In this document: piece by piece, positions 1-8,348 of the stretch
Layout: each line of letters starts with the position of its first letter
Position numbering within the stretch: position 1 is the first letter of the stretch
Assembly (NCBI RefSeq): GCF_900114675.1
Contig: NZ_FOZM01000001.1
Coordinates: 1,550,001 to 1,614,000 of the forward strand
Source: Yoonia litorea
GTDB taxonomy: Bacteria > Pseudomonadota > Alphaproteobacteria > Rhodobacterales > Rhodobacteraceae
Direction: 5' to 3'
Length of the DNA: 64,000 bases
Notes under the pieces: generated by a model
Database searches by the model: none
Told to the model about the DNA's origin: nothing
Seen by the model: the letters and a program-made list of their open reading frames with translations, nothing else
Made by a program: the position numbers and the translations under genes

Positions 1-1330
1 GCAACCCCTCGGCCGCGCCGATATCGACGCCGCGGGTCGGCTGGGCGGCGATCAGGAACCGGGGCTGGGTGGTGAATTCGCGGCCCAGCACGACCTTCTG
101 CATGTTGCCACCCGAAAGCGCGCCGATGGGGGTCTGTTCCGACGTGGTCTTGACACCGAAGGCGGCGATCATCTCGCGCGTGGCTGCGTTTACGGCATTG
201 CGGTCGCGAATGCCGCGGCGCGAAAAGCGGGGGTTTCGGTATTCGGCGGCGACGAAATTCTCTTCGATCGACATGTCGGTCACGATGCCGTCATGGATGC
301 GGTCTTCGGGAATGGCGGCGATGCCCAGTGCCCGCGCCGCGGCCACGCCGCGTCCAGTAAAGACCGTGCCCCCGATCCGCGCCGCCCCTTCTGCGGGCTC
401 CAGCAGGCCGGTCAGAACCTGGCCAAGCGCGGCCTGGCCGTTACCCTCGACCCCCGCCACGCCAAGGATTTCGCCGGGGCGGATGTCAAAGCTGACCCGG
501 TTCAGTCGAACCCGGCCATCAAGGCCGATCAGCGTCAGGTCGCGGGCGGTGACGCTTGCGGGCAGGTCCGGGCTGCGCCGCTCGGCCGGTTTGTGCGACA
601 AGGGGCGTCCGACCATCATCTCGGCGATTTTGGCGACGGTCACGTCCCGGGGCTCGACACGGCCTGTTACCTGGCCGTCGCGCATGACCGTCACACGATC
701 GGCCACCTCCTTTACCTCAACCAGCTTGTGGGTGATGAAGACCACGGTCATGCCAAGCTCTGTCAAGCCCCTGATCGCCTTGAACAGATCGCGGGTTTCC
801 TGCGGGGTCAGAACCGCCGTCGGCTCGTCCAACAACAGAATGCGGGCGCCCTTGTAGAGCACCTTGAGGATCTCGATCCGCTGTTTCTGCCCCACGGCCA
901 GGCGGGCCACTGTGGCAGCCGGGTCGATGTTCATGCCATAGGTGGCCGCGACCTCGGCCACCTCCCGGTTCATCTTCGCGCGATCGAGGAACGGCCCCCT
1001 CACAGGCTCGGCCCCGAGGGCGATGTTTTCAGCCACGCTGAGGCTTTCGAGCAGCATCATGTGCTGGTGAACAAGGCCGATATGGAGGTCGATGGCGTCC
1101 TGTGGCGTCGTCAGCCGGACTTGCTGTCCCGCGACCGCGATCCTGCCCGTCGTCGGCTGTTCCAGCCCGTAGAGCATCTTCATCACGGTCGACTTGCCGG
1201 CGCCGTTCTCGCCCACGATGGCGTGGATCTCGCCGCGCCGCAGGTCGAACGACACGCCTTTGACCGCTTCGGTGCCGTTCGGATAGGTCTTGCCCAACCC
1301 GTCCACCGCCAGGACGATTTCATTCTGCAT
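1..1330 (-). CDS. BMP-family (nucleoside-type) ABC importer ATPase, partial
   Basis: This is the cytoplasmic ATPase of an RbsA-like importer in which two ATPase domains are fused in one chain; its C-terminal end lies beyond the left window edge. The first domain has Walker A GENGAGKST near residue 37, signature LAVGQKQ and Walker B ILLLDEPT. The second domain has the degenerate Walker A region GVEGNGQ and the signature LSGGNMQKVV, as usual for this family, where only one site is fully canonical. The ATG at 1330 is preceded by GGGGAAGGAC. It follows the binding-protein gene on the same strand after 61 bases. The two permease genes normally present are expected to the left. With a BMP-type binding protein and a nucleoside hydrolase next door, nucleosides are the likely cargo (inference). 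Confidence 0.9.
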   Translation of the reverse strand, partial: MQNEIVLAVDGLGKTYPNGTEAVKGVSFDLRRGEIHAIVGENGAGKSTVMKMLYGLEQPTTGRIAVAGQQVRLTTPQDAIDLHIGLVHQHMMLLESLSVAENIALGAEPVRGPFLDRAKMNREVAEVAATYGMNIDPAATVARLAVGQKQRIEILKVLYKGARILLLDEPTAVLTPQETRDLFKAIRGLTELGMTVVFITHKLVEVKEVADRVTVMRDGQVTGRVEPRDVTVAKIAEMMVGRPLSHKPAERRSPDLPASVTARDLTLIGLDGRVRLNRVSFDIRPGEILGVAGVEGNGQAALGQVLTGLLEPAEGAARIGGTVFTGRGVAAARALGIAAIPEDRIHDGIVTDMSIEENFVAAEYRNPRFSRRGIRDRNAVNAATREMIAAFGVKTTSEQTPIGALSGGNMQKVVLGREFTTQPRFLIAAQPTRGVDIGAAEGL

Positions 1331-1351
1331 GCGGGTCCTTCCCCCTCGGTC

Positions 1352-1377
1352 CCCCGGGCGGGGAGGTACGCCCGGGG
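1352..1377 (-). other. Intercistronic hairpin between binding protein and ATPase
   Basis: A perfect 9-bp stem (CCCCGGGCG paired with CGCCCGGGG) with an 8-base loop fills the 61-base gap between the two importer genes. There is no T-run, so it is not a classic terminator. Hairpins at this place in ABC operons commonly protect the upstream mRNA or attenuate transcription so that the binding protein exceeds the ATPase; that role is inferred here. Confidence 0.5.
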
Positions 1378-1391
1378 TGAAGTGCCCGCGC

Positions 1392-2423
1392 TCAGAAAGC
1401 GGTCGGCACCTCGATGGACCCGTCGATGATCTGTGCGGCGATCTCGTCAAGCCGGGAGAGCGTTTCCGCAGAGACGTAGGCCCGCGTCACATCGTTGATC
1501 GCAAGGCCGACACCGCCGGTTTCAAGGCCCTGGGCCTCGGCGGTTCCGAACAGGTTCTCGCCTGCCTGAATGCGGGTGACCGCGCTGACCAGTGCATTGT
1601 CGACGTTCTTGAGGACTGACGTAACGATCCGGTTCGCGATTTCGGGGTTTGACTCCGCAAATATCGCGGCCTGGTCCGAATCTACGCCGAACGCCAGCCG
1701 ACCCTGTTCGACCGCTGCCTCGAGCACGCCCTGACCGGTGCCGCCGGCCACGGCAAAGACGATATCGGCGCCCTGTCCGTATTGGGCCAGCGCGATTTCC
1801 TTGCCGATCGCGGGATCGCCGAAATTGTTGGCGTATTGTTCAAGCATGGTTGGACCAGTCAGGACCGATTCCGCGCCGGCCTTGTAGCCTACGAAGAAAT
1901 CCTGAATCACCGGGATCTCCATTCCGCCGACAAAGCCGAGAACCGGATCGGGGTTGAGCGAGTCCGTGGTCTCGGTCGTCAGCGTCGCGGCCAGAACACC
2001 GGCCAGGTAGGATCCCTCGTTCTGTTTGAACAGGATCGAGTGGACGTTCTCGCAGCCGCATTCCGCGTAATTCACGATCCCGTCGAACAGGATGAAATTC
2101 ACCTCGGGGAACTCCTGCGACAGCTGCTCAACATAAGAGACCATGGTGAAGGTCCCAGTGATGATGGTGTCGTATTCACCGCTGTCGGCCAGGTCGACGA
2201 GCGCAGATTCCCACCGCGTCGGATCGAACCCCGCCTCGATGGTGCGGGTTTCAAGACCAAGCTCGCCGCCCAGGCGGTCCATGCCACGTTGCGCGCTGTC
2301 AAAGAACGACTTGTCACCAAGCGTGCCGTTCACGAAGAAGGCGACCGACTGGATGTCTTGGGAAAATGCCGGGGAAGCCGCCAGCGCCGAGGCCACACAG
2401 GCGGCCATGAGGGTGTGTTTCAT
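1392..2423 (-). CDS. BMP family ABC transporter substrate-binding protein
   Basis: 343 residues with an N-terminal signal peptide (cleavage probably after AASPAFSQ, about residue 22; no lipobox cysteine, so periplasmic rather than a lipoprotein). The mature part has the BMP/PnrA pattern: a first strand VAFFVNGTLGDKSFFDSA, then IEAGFDPTRWESAL and the segment NEGSYLAGVLAA that is typical of the family. Characterised members bind purine or pyrimidine nucleosides. The start is supported by AGGAAAGGAAAACGA before the ATG. It is the first gene of the leftward importer operon and diverges from the nucleoside hydrolase gene; the intergenic region carries a palindrome that probably controls both directions. 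Confidence 0.92.
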   Translation of the reverse strand: MKHTLMAACVASALAASPAFSQDIQSVAFFVNGTLGDKSFFDSAQRGMDRLGGELGLETRTIEAGFDPTRWESALVDLADSGEYDTIITGTFTMVSYVEQLSQEFPEVNFILFDGIVNYAECGCENVHSILFKQNEGSYLAGVLAATLTTETTDSLNPDPVLGFVGGMEIPVIQDFFVGYKAGAESVLTGPTMLEQYANNFGDPAIGKEIALAQYGQGADIVFAVAGGTGQGVLEAAVEQGRLAFGVDSDQAAIFAESNPEIANRIVTSVLKNVDNALVSAVTRIQAGENLFGTAEAQGLETGGVGLAINDVTRAYVSAETLSRLDEIAAQIIDGSIEVPTAF

Positions 2424-2570
2424 TCGTTTTCCTTTCCTGTTGGAGTGCAGGTGGCGTTCGCTGCAAGCCGGCCGCCACGTTTTTCATTATTGGTTTTCAT
2501 GTGCAGATTGGCACCGGACACGTCCTTGGATCTGCCCCAGGACCAGCCTTGGAGCATTGGGGCTTTCAAA

Positions 2571-2584
2571 ATGGTACGTACCAA
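2571..2584. promoter_or_regulatory. Palindromic operator O1 (ATGGTACGTACCAA)
   Basis: A 12-bp perfect palindrome TGGTACGTACCA lies between the divergent importer and hydrolase operons, 48 bases before the hydrolase start. On the minus strand a TTGACG (2604 to 2599) lies one spacer length upstream, so the site would cover the -10 region of the importer promoter. The same word recurs at 5918 and 6922. Size and symmetry fit a dimeric GntR/HutC-type regulator, and one is encoded at 5101 to 5823. Binding is inferred. Confidence 0.7.
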
Positions 2585-2631
2585 TTTAAGGTTAATTCGT
2601 CAAGAAGGCGCAAACCGGAGAGGTTCCGACA

Positions 2632-3570
2632 ATGTCAAAAGGCATCATACTCGATTGTGATCCGGGGATCGACGATGCGCTGGCGCTGATCCTTGCGCTT
2701 GCATCGCCCGAACTGGACGTCAAGGCGGTGACGTCCGTGTCGGGCAATCGTCCCGTGGACCAGACATTCGAGAACGCCCGGCGACTTGTCGCCCTGGCTG
2801 GGCGCGCCGATATCCCGGTCTTTCGCGGCGCGCACTCCCCGCTGGACCGGACGGAACCGCGCAGCAACCTTGTTCACGGGGAGGATGGGTTGGGCGGTGT
2901 CCTTTTGCCCCCCTCCGGCGCACCGGTCGAAGGAACCATCGCAGCGCAGGCGATCCTCGACTTTCTGGCGAGAGAGCCCGAAGGCACGGTGACGCTCGTC
3001 GCCATCGGCCCGCTGACCAATCTTGCCCTGGCCTTTGCGATGGATCCGGATGTATTCCGCCGTGCGGAACGGCTGGCGATCATGGGTGGTGCGGTGCGAG
3101 TGCCCGGCAACGTGACCCCGGCGGCAGAGTTCAATTTCTGGGCCGATCCGCTGGCAGCGGACAGGATTTTGCAGGCAGGCGTTCCGGTCGAGCTTTTCGG
3201 CCTCGATGTGACCGCACAGGCGATCTGCACCCCGGACTGGCTCGATGCGATCGCCGCGCTGCCCGGGCCTGTCGGCGCTCCGCTGTCCGGCATGATCGCC
3301 GCCTATTTTCGCGAGGATCCGCTGTTGCACGATCCTTGCCCGTTGGCCTGGCTGGTTGCACCAGCGCTTTTCACGTCGGTCCCGATGTGCGTTCGTGTCG
3401 AAACCGCAGGGCACTACAGTTCCGGCAATGCGGTCGGCTGGACGGCGGAGCGGGCGGATGCGCCGGGGCCCGCCAATGCCAAGGTGCATACGAGTGTCGA
3501 CTGCAACGGCCTGCTAGACCTGATGCTGGACCGCATTCGCAGCCTTTCCGAAAGGACCTTGAAGCCATGA
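2632..3570 (+). CDS. Nucleoside hydrolase (IunH/RihA-type)
   Basis: 312 residues. It should cleave the N-glycosidic bond of ribonucleosides to give free base and ribose in the cytoplasm. The calcium-binding motif DCDPGIDDALAL at residues 8 to 19 is intact, followed by the conserved GPLTNLALA and the C-terminal LLHDPCPLAW segment that supplies another metal ligand. Length is normal for the family. AGAGGTTCCGACA precedes the ATG. It heads a rightward operon with a PfkB kinase (4-base ATGA overlap) and a TIM-barrel protein. Base specificity (inosine-uridine, pyrimidine or other) cannot be read from sequence. Confidence 0.93.
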   Translation: MSKGIILDCDPGIDDALALILALASPELDVKAVTSVSGNRPVDQTFENARRLVALAGRADIPVFRGAHSPLDRTEPRSNLVHGEDGLGGVLLPPSGAPVEGTIAAQAILDFLAREPEGTVTLVAIGPLTNLALAFAMDPDVFRRAERLAIMGGAVRVPGNVTPAAEFNFWADPLAADRILQAGVPVELFGLDVTAQAICTPDWLDAIAALPGPVGAPLSGMIAAYFREDPLLHDPCPLAWLVAPALFTSVPMCVRVETAGHYSSGNAVGWTAERADAPGPANAKVHTSVDCNGLLDLMLDRIRSLSERTLKP

Positions 3571-4463
3571 CAACCATCGCGGTGATCGGAGACCCGGTTC
3601 TGGACCAGATCTACCATGCAAGCGATCCGGTCCTGCCCGGCGGCAAGATGTTGGGTCGCTTCTTCGGCTCTGTTCCGGGCGGGACGACGGCAAACTTCGC
3701 CTGTGCTGCCGCTCGGTTCGGGTTGGAGGTGCAGATGATCGGCCGCGTTGCCGACACTTGGGAGGGAGAGTTGCACGCAGATGCGTTGACCGCTTTCGGC
3801 GTGAACACCGATGGCCTGACCGCCCACGACGTCGCGCGCGGGGCGCATACGGTCATCATCATAGGTCCCGACGGCGAGAAGACCCTTGTCTATGTCCCCT
3901 TTCCGCTGGACGCCGCGATCAATCCGGCGGTGCTGCAGGGGCACGATATGGTCTACGTCATGGCTGCCGATTTCGACCGGATCGCGCCGCACCTGCCCGG
4001 GGCGACGGCAGAGATCTGCGTCGATGCGGACGCGGCCGCCGGGTTGAGCGCGGAAGGTTTCGCGCGGGTGGCGGCCAGCGCCCATGTGGTCTTCGTGAAC
4101 GATGTCGGCTTTCGCAAGCTGACCGGAGAGGACCCCGACAGGGACAACGTGGCGGCCCTGCTGGATCAGGGCCCGTCGCTGGTCTGCTGCACGGGGGGCG
4201 CCGGGATCACCTATGTGGCGACGCGGGATGGGGAGGGGCAGGTCTTGTGCCTCCACCGTCCGGCGCGTCCCGCGAGGGTCGTCGACACGACAGGCGCGGG
4301 CGATTGCTTCAATGCCGCCTTTCTCGCCCGGCGGGCACAAGGTGCTGATCTGGCCGAAGCATTGGATTTCGCCATAGCGGCGGGCGCGCTGGCAACCGAA
4401 GTGACCGGCGCGCGCGAGGCCATTCCCACCCCGCAAAGTGTCGCAGACAGGATGGGGCGATGA
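3567..4463 (+). CDS. PfkB/ribokinase-family sugar kinase
   Basis: 298 residues. The family phosphorylates sugars or nucleosides with ATP. Visible motifs are the N-terminal PGGTTANFACAAARFG segment (substrate side) and DTTGAGDCFNAAF near residue 237, containing the anion hole and catalytic Asp. The start chosen here overlaps the stop of the nucleoside hydrolase by 4 bases (ATGA), pointing to translational coupling. In this setting the simplest role is phosphorylation of the ribose or deoxyribose freed by the hydrolase; a nucleoside kinase role is also possible. The gene in turn overlaps the next one by 4 bases. Confidence 0.88.
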   Translation: MTTIAVIGDPVLDQIYHASDPVLPGGKMLGRFFGSVPGGTTANFACAAARFGLEVQMIGRVADTWEGELHADALTAFGVNTDGLTAHDVARGAHTVIIIGPDGEKTLVYVPFPLDAAINPAVLQGHDMVYVMAADFDRIAPHLPGATAEICVDADAAAGLSAEGFARVAASAHVVFVNDVGFRKLTGEDPDRDNVAALLDQGPSLVCCTGGAGITYVATRDGEGQVLCLHRPARPARVVDTTGAGDCFNAAFLARRAQGADLAEALDFAIAAGALATEVTGAREAIPTPQSVADRMGR

Positions 4464-5110
4464 CCCGTGCAACGCCTGAATTCGTCACGCTGACGGGTTG
4501 CGACCGGCCGGACGCCATCGACGCGCTGCATCGGATCGCCGCGGACTATCCCGGCCGCGTCGAGTACGGCATCCTCATCAGCGCGGAAAAGGCCGGATCG
4601 CCGCGGTTTCCCGCGCCGCCGACTGTCGACGACCTGCGCCGGGCCGGGCTGCGCCTTTCGGCGCATCTTTGCGGCAGCCTGGCCGAGGCGGTCTTTGCCG
4701 GTCGGGCCGTGGATTTCGACCTGTCCGGCTTCACACGGGTTCAGGTGAACCTTGTCGGTCGCCATGCAAGCCCCATGGAGGCGGATGCCGCCATCGCCTT
4801 CGGCCGGTCGCGGGGTATCCGCACGATCCTGCAATGCGGGCACGGCTTTCCGGCAGAGACGCGCTGTGACTGGCTGCTGGACAATTCCTTTGGCGAAGGT
4901 CGAGCGGTTCGAGCCATCCCCGACATGACCGAAACGCCCGCTTTCTGCGGCGTCTCGGGCGGCCTGACGCCTCGGACGGTCGGCGCGGTGCTGGAACAGA
5001 TACCCGCACCTGCCCGCCCGTTCTGGATCGACGCTGAGAGCGCCCTGTTCCGTGACGATCGATTCTCGACGGTGGCTTGCGGGGCATTCCTGGCGAGCGT
5101 CTACGGCTGA
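4460..5110 (+). CDS. TrpF-like TIM-barrel protein of unknown function
   Basis: 216 residues, third gene of the nucleoside operon, starting inside the stop of the kinase gene (ATGA). I know no experimentally described member. The strand/helix pattern can be laid out as an eight-strand barrel: VTLTGC (1), VEYGILIS (2), LRLSAHLCG (3), RVQVNLVG (4), RTILQCG (5), CDWLLDNSFGEG (6), FCGVSGGLTPRTV (7), PFWIDAESALF (8). Strands 6 to 8 recall phosphoribosylanthranilate isomerase (LLLD..GGTG, LAGGL.P.NV, D.SSG.E), which acts on an N-linked phosphoribosyl sugar. A role in converting a phosphorylated (deoxy)ribose product is inferred only. Its last 10 bases overlap the convergent GntR gene. Confidence 0.75.
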   Translation: MTRATPEFVTLTGCDRPDAIDALHRIAADYPGRVEYGILISAEKAGSPRFPAPPTVDDLRRAGLRLSAHLCGSLAEAVFAGRAVDFDLSGFTRVQVNLVGRHASPMEADAAIAFGRSRGIRTILQCGHGFPAETRCDWLLDNSFGEGRAVRAIPDMTETPAFCGVSGGLTPRTVGAVLEQIPAPARPFWIDAESALFRDDRFSTVACGAFLASVYG

Positions 5111-5823
5111 GGACGCCGCCGCACCGCGGTGTCGTATGTGTAGGCCCGGATATGCCGCATGTCGCTGTATTCGATCGGCATCAGGTCCTTCGACAATGTC
5201 AGGCGCTCCACCCGCAATAGCGGTGAGCCGGGCTCGACCTCCAGCCATTTTGCGTCCTCGGAGCTTGCCGCGACGGCGCTTATCGTGTCTGTGGCTTCGG
5301 CCAGGGCGATGCCGAATTCTTTCTCTAGGAGGTGATAGAGGCTGCCCTCGCGCTCCAGCGCTGTACGGGTCAGGCGCTTGGGCTGCGGCAGGACGAGGTA
5401 GGATTCGTGTACGCCCAGGGGCAGATCGTCCAGATAGCGGACCCGCTCTACATGCACGACCGAGGTGCCGCCGGTGACCGAAAGAAGGCCGGCCACGGCC
5501 ATCGGCGGCGCGATGATCTCGACGGACAGGACCTTCTGACCAGCCCTTCGCCCAAGCCGTTTTGAGTAATCGGTCCATCCGTCGATCGACGACTGGGCGG
5601 AGCGCAGCGTCTTCGGGGCGACGAAGGTGCCGCTTCCCCGGCGCGATACGAGATAGCCCTGCTCTTCCAAGAGCTTGATCGCCTTGCGCATGGTGTCCCG
5701 ACTGACACCGAACTGGTCGGACAGGGCACGTTCGGGCGGCAGGGCCTCGCGCTCGGAATAGCGGCCTGCATCAATGTCAGTCGCGATCCGCGTCGCGACC
5801 CTGGTGTAACGGGCTTGGGTCAA
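5101..5823 (-). CDS. GntR/HutC-family transcriptional regulator with UTRA domain
   Basis: 240 residues. The N-terminal winged helix-turn-helix (about residues 5 to 68) includes LPPERALSDQFGVSRDTMRKAIKLL in shifted blocks, with the wing RRGSGTFVAP. The rest (about 85 to 235) is a UTRA ligand-binding domain, which in relatives binds small metabolites such as sugar phosphates. The only reasonable start is a TTG at 5823, seven bases after AGGCGG. The gene diverges from the nucleotidase gene, whose promoter holds a palindrome of the size this family binds. It is the best candidate for the local repressor of both operons. Convergent overlap of 10 bases with the TrpF-like gene. Confidence 0.9.
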   Translation of the reverse strand: MTQARYTRVATRIATDIDAGRYSEREALPPERALSDQFGVSRDTMRKAIKLLEEQGYLVSRRGSGTFVAPKTLRSAQSSIDGWTDYSKRLGRRAGQKVLSVEIIAPPMAVAGLLSVTGGTSVVHVERVRYLDDLPLGVHESYLVLPQPKRLTRTALEREGSLYHLLEKEFGIALAEATDTISAVAASSEDAKWLEVEPGSPLLRVERLTLSKDLMPIEYSDMRHIRAYTYDTAVRRRPQP

Positions 5824-5917
5824 TTTCAGGTCCGCCTACAAAGAACGTGCGTTCTACCCCACCGCGGCATTTCCATCAAGCGTCATACATTCATAACAAT
5901 TCTCTGGTTGACTCATA

Positions 5918-5931
5918 TTGGTACGTACCAA
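5918..5931. promoter_or_regulatory. Palindromic operator O2 (TTGGTACGTACCAA)
   Basis: A perfect 14-bp palindrome 36 bases before the nucleotidase-like gene and 94 bases from the divergent GntR start. A TTGACT at 5908 to 5913 could be the -35 element, which would place the palindrome in the -35/-10 spacer, a position suited to repression. It is the best match of the three copies in the window and sits closest to the regulator gene, which suggests autoregulation as well (inference). Confidence 0.75.
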
Positions 5932-5967
5932 GATCCTCGCGCTCATATTGTGATGGAGGACCGAAAG

Positions 5968-8283
5968 ATGAAAACGGGACGACTCGCCGTGGCCGGCCTT
6001 GTGGCGGCACTGTCTCTGTCGGGGATCGCGGCGCGGGCAGATCAGGTCGAACATTCGTTCATCCTGACGAACGACATTGACCAGATGACCGACCCCGATG
6101 GCCGTGGCGGCCTTGACAGGGTGCTTGCTGTCGTTGCCGCCGAACGCGCCGCGAAGGGCGACAATGCCCTCTTCGTCCATGCGGGCGATACCTTCGGCCC
6201 TTCGCTGATGTCGCGTTTCGATGAAGGCGCACACATCGTCGATCTTCTGAACCTCGTGCCGCCCGACGTCTTCGTTCCCGGCAACCAGGAGTTCGATTTT
6301 GGCGAGGCGGTGTTCCGCCAGCGTGTCGGCGACGCGGATTTCCCGGTGCTGGCGGCCAATCTATCCCATCCTCGCGGGCTGATGGCCGGCATCCAGGATA
6401 CGCGGATCGTCGAGGTGGACGGCGTCAGAATCGGCTTCGTTGGCGCGATCGAAGAGGATGCGGCGGACCTGTCCGAGGTCGGTGCCCTTCGGCTGTCCGA
6501 TCCCCTGGCCGCTGCCGAAACCACCGCGCAGGCCTTGCGCGAGGCGGGGGCGGATTTCGTCGTTGCGGTCATGAGCACCAGCAATTCAGTCGATCAGCGC
6601 GCGATCCAGAGCAAGGCCTTCGATATGCTCCTGTCCGGGGACGATCACGACCTGGTCGCGTTCTACAACGGCATCACCGCCCATGCCGAATCCGGCTCTC
6701 AAGGCGATTACGTGACCATCGTCGATGTCGCTTTCAATGTGACGTAAGGGCCGCGGGACCGCACCGTGACGTGGCATCCGAATTTTCGGATCGTGGACAC
6801 CGCCGATATTGCGCCATTGCCCGAGGCGGCCGAGATCGTCGCGCGCCTGGACGAGGTCCTGTCGGGCGAACTGAACGCGGTCCTTGTGACATTGCCCGAG
6901 GGTTTCGCCACGACCAAAGCATTGGTACGTACCGAGGAAACCGCGATGGGCAACCTGATCGCCGACGCGACCCGTGTTGCCACCGGGTTCGATGTCGCGC
7001 TGGTCAATTCCGGGTCGATCCGCGGTGACAAAGTCTATGCTGCGGGGCATGAACTGACCGCGCGCGACGTGCTGACCGAACTGCCCTTCGGCAACACGAC
7101 CTACGTGATCGAAGTCTCCGGCCAGACCCTGCGCGATGCGCTGGAAAACTCGGTCAGCCAGCTGGAGGACAAGGCAGGGCGGTTCCTCCAGGTTTCGGGC
7201 GTCGGGTTCGAATACGATCCCTCCGCTGCAGCGGGGACCCGCGTGATTGCCGCGACGGTCGGCGACGCGCCACTGGACGACGCTTCGACCTACAGCATCG
7301 CCATCAACAACTATCTTTATGGCGGCGGCGACGGATACACGATGTTCGAGAATGCCCTGCTGCTCGTCGGGCCGGTCGGTGCCGACACCGTGTCCAACCA
7401 GGTCATCGCATATTTGCAATCGGGACAAGTGGGCACGCTTGGGGTCGAATGCCGGATCGTCGCGCTGGCGCAGGAACGGGCCAGCGAACCGCCCACCGCC
7501 ACCTTCGAGGCGAAGGTTGCCGGGCTGACCGTGTCTTTCACCGATGGATCGACCGATCCCGGTGGGCAGATCACAGCCTGGGCCTGGGATTTCGGCGACG
7601 GCGCCACCTCTACCGAGCAGAACCCAGCCCATGGCTATGCAGCAGGCGGACTCTACGCAGCCACACTGAGCGTCACGGACAACAGTGGCGAAGCCACTGA
7701 TGCGACGTTCCAAGTAGAGATTCTGGCGACGGCTGGGCAGATCAGCACGGTCCTGTCCCGCATCGGCCATTCCCTCGACGATGCTGAAGAGACGCGCGAT
7801 GGCGGAGCGATGTACATGGACAGCTCCGATCTTGAATTCGTCAATGACGACCACGTAAACGGCGACCAGATCATCGGCATGCGGTTCGAAGCCTTGGCGG
7901 TGCCGCAAGGAGCCGAGATAACCGAGGCCAGGCTGACATTCGAGGTGGACGAGCCAAGCGGGGCCGACACGGCGTTGACGATCCGGGGTGAGGCGACGGG
8001 CGACGCGCAACGTTTTGCCATGGATGCCGGCGATATCAGCCGTCGTCCCTTGACCGAGGCCGCCGTGGACTGGTTGCCGGAGCCATGGATTCAGATCGGC
8101 GCCTCAAAGACCACCCCCGACCTGTCGACGGTCATCACGGAAATCGTGCAGCGCGACGACTGGGCGGAGGGCAACGCCATTGTGCTGATCGTGACGGGAC
8201 AGGGGCTGCGCACGGCCGCCGCCTTTGATGGCGATCCCGGCGGTGCCCCGGCGCTGAGCATCGATTTCGTCGTGCCGGAATGA
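5968..8283 (+). pseudogene. Secreted 5'-nucleotidase/metallophosphatase with PKD domain, interrupted by in-frame TAA
   Basis: One reading frame runs from the ATG at 5968 (GGAGG ahead) to 8283, broken only by a TAA at 6745 to 6747. A signal peptide (ends about SGIAARA) leads into a metallophosphatase domain, then after the stop come the 5'-nucleotidase C-terminal domain (VNSGSIRGD; NNYLYGGGDGY), a PKD domain (ITAWAWDFGDGATS, about 7486 to 7725) and a C-terminal beta-rich module. UshA-like enzymes release phosphate from nucleotides outside the membrane. Several catalytic positions differ from the family: GNHEFD reads GNQEFD, and the expected DxH reads DID. A single G-to-T change (GAA to TAA) would explain the stop. 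A GTG at 6766 could restart translation, but the first domain would be separate. A sequencing error or readthrough cannot be excluded. Confidence 0.8.
6922..6935. promoter_or_regulatory. Third palindrome copy inside the nucleotidase frame (TTGGTACGTACCGA)
   Basis: The 10-bp core GGTACGTACC with the left flank TT recurs 175 bases after the in-frame stop. It encodes Leu-Val-Arg-Thr in the reading frame, so it may be coincidental, but the core matches O1 and O2 exactly. It could act as an auxiliary site for DNA looping with O2 about 1 kb away. Confidence 0.35.
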
Positions 8284-8288
8284 CGTTT

Positions 8289-8314
8289 GCCCCGGCCGGA
8301 CCAGCGGCCGGGGC
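8289..8314 (+). terminator. Strong GC hairpin after the nucleotidase gene
   Basis: A 10-bp perfect stem (GCCCCGGCCG with CGGCCGGGGC) and 6-base loop starts 6 bases after the stop codon, flanked by TTT and AAA that extend it. There is no T-run, so it may be a weak terminator or an mRNA-stabilising hairpin between the nucleotidase and the phytase-like gene. Confidence 0.5.
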
Positions 8315-8348
8315 CAAATCAACCAAAGCCAACAGATGAGGAATGAAG

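Noticed and set aside
509..2240. TCGAACCC words resembling a tRNA T-loop (possible attL)
   Set aside because: Only 8 bases match and they lie inside importer genes; no flanking tRNA-like sequence.
4211..5578. 455-codon minus frame across kinase, TrpF-like and GntR genes
   Set aside because: Covers three supported genes in other frames and has no recognisable domain.
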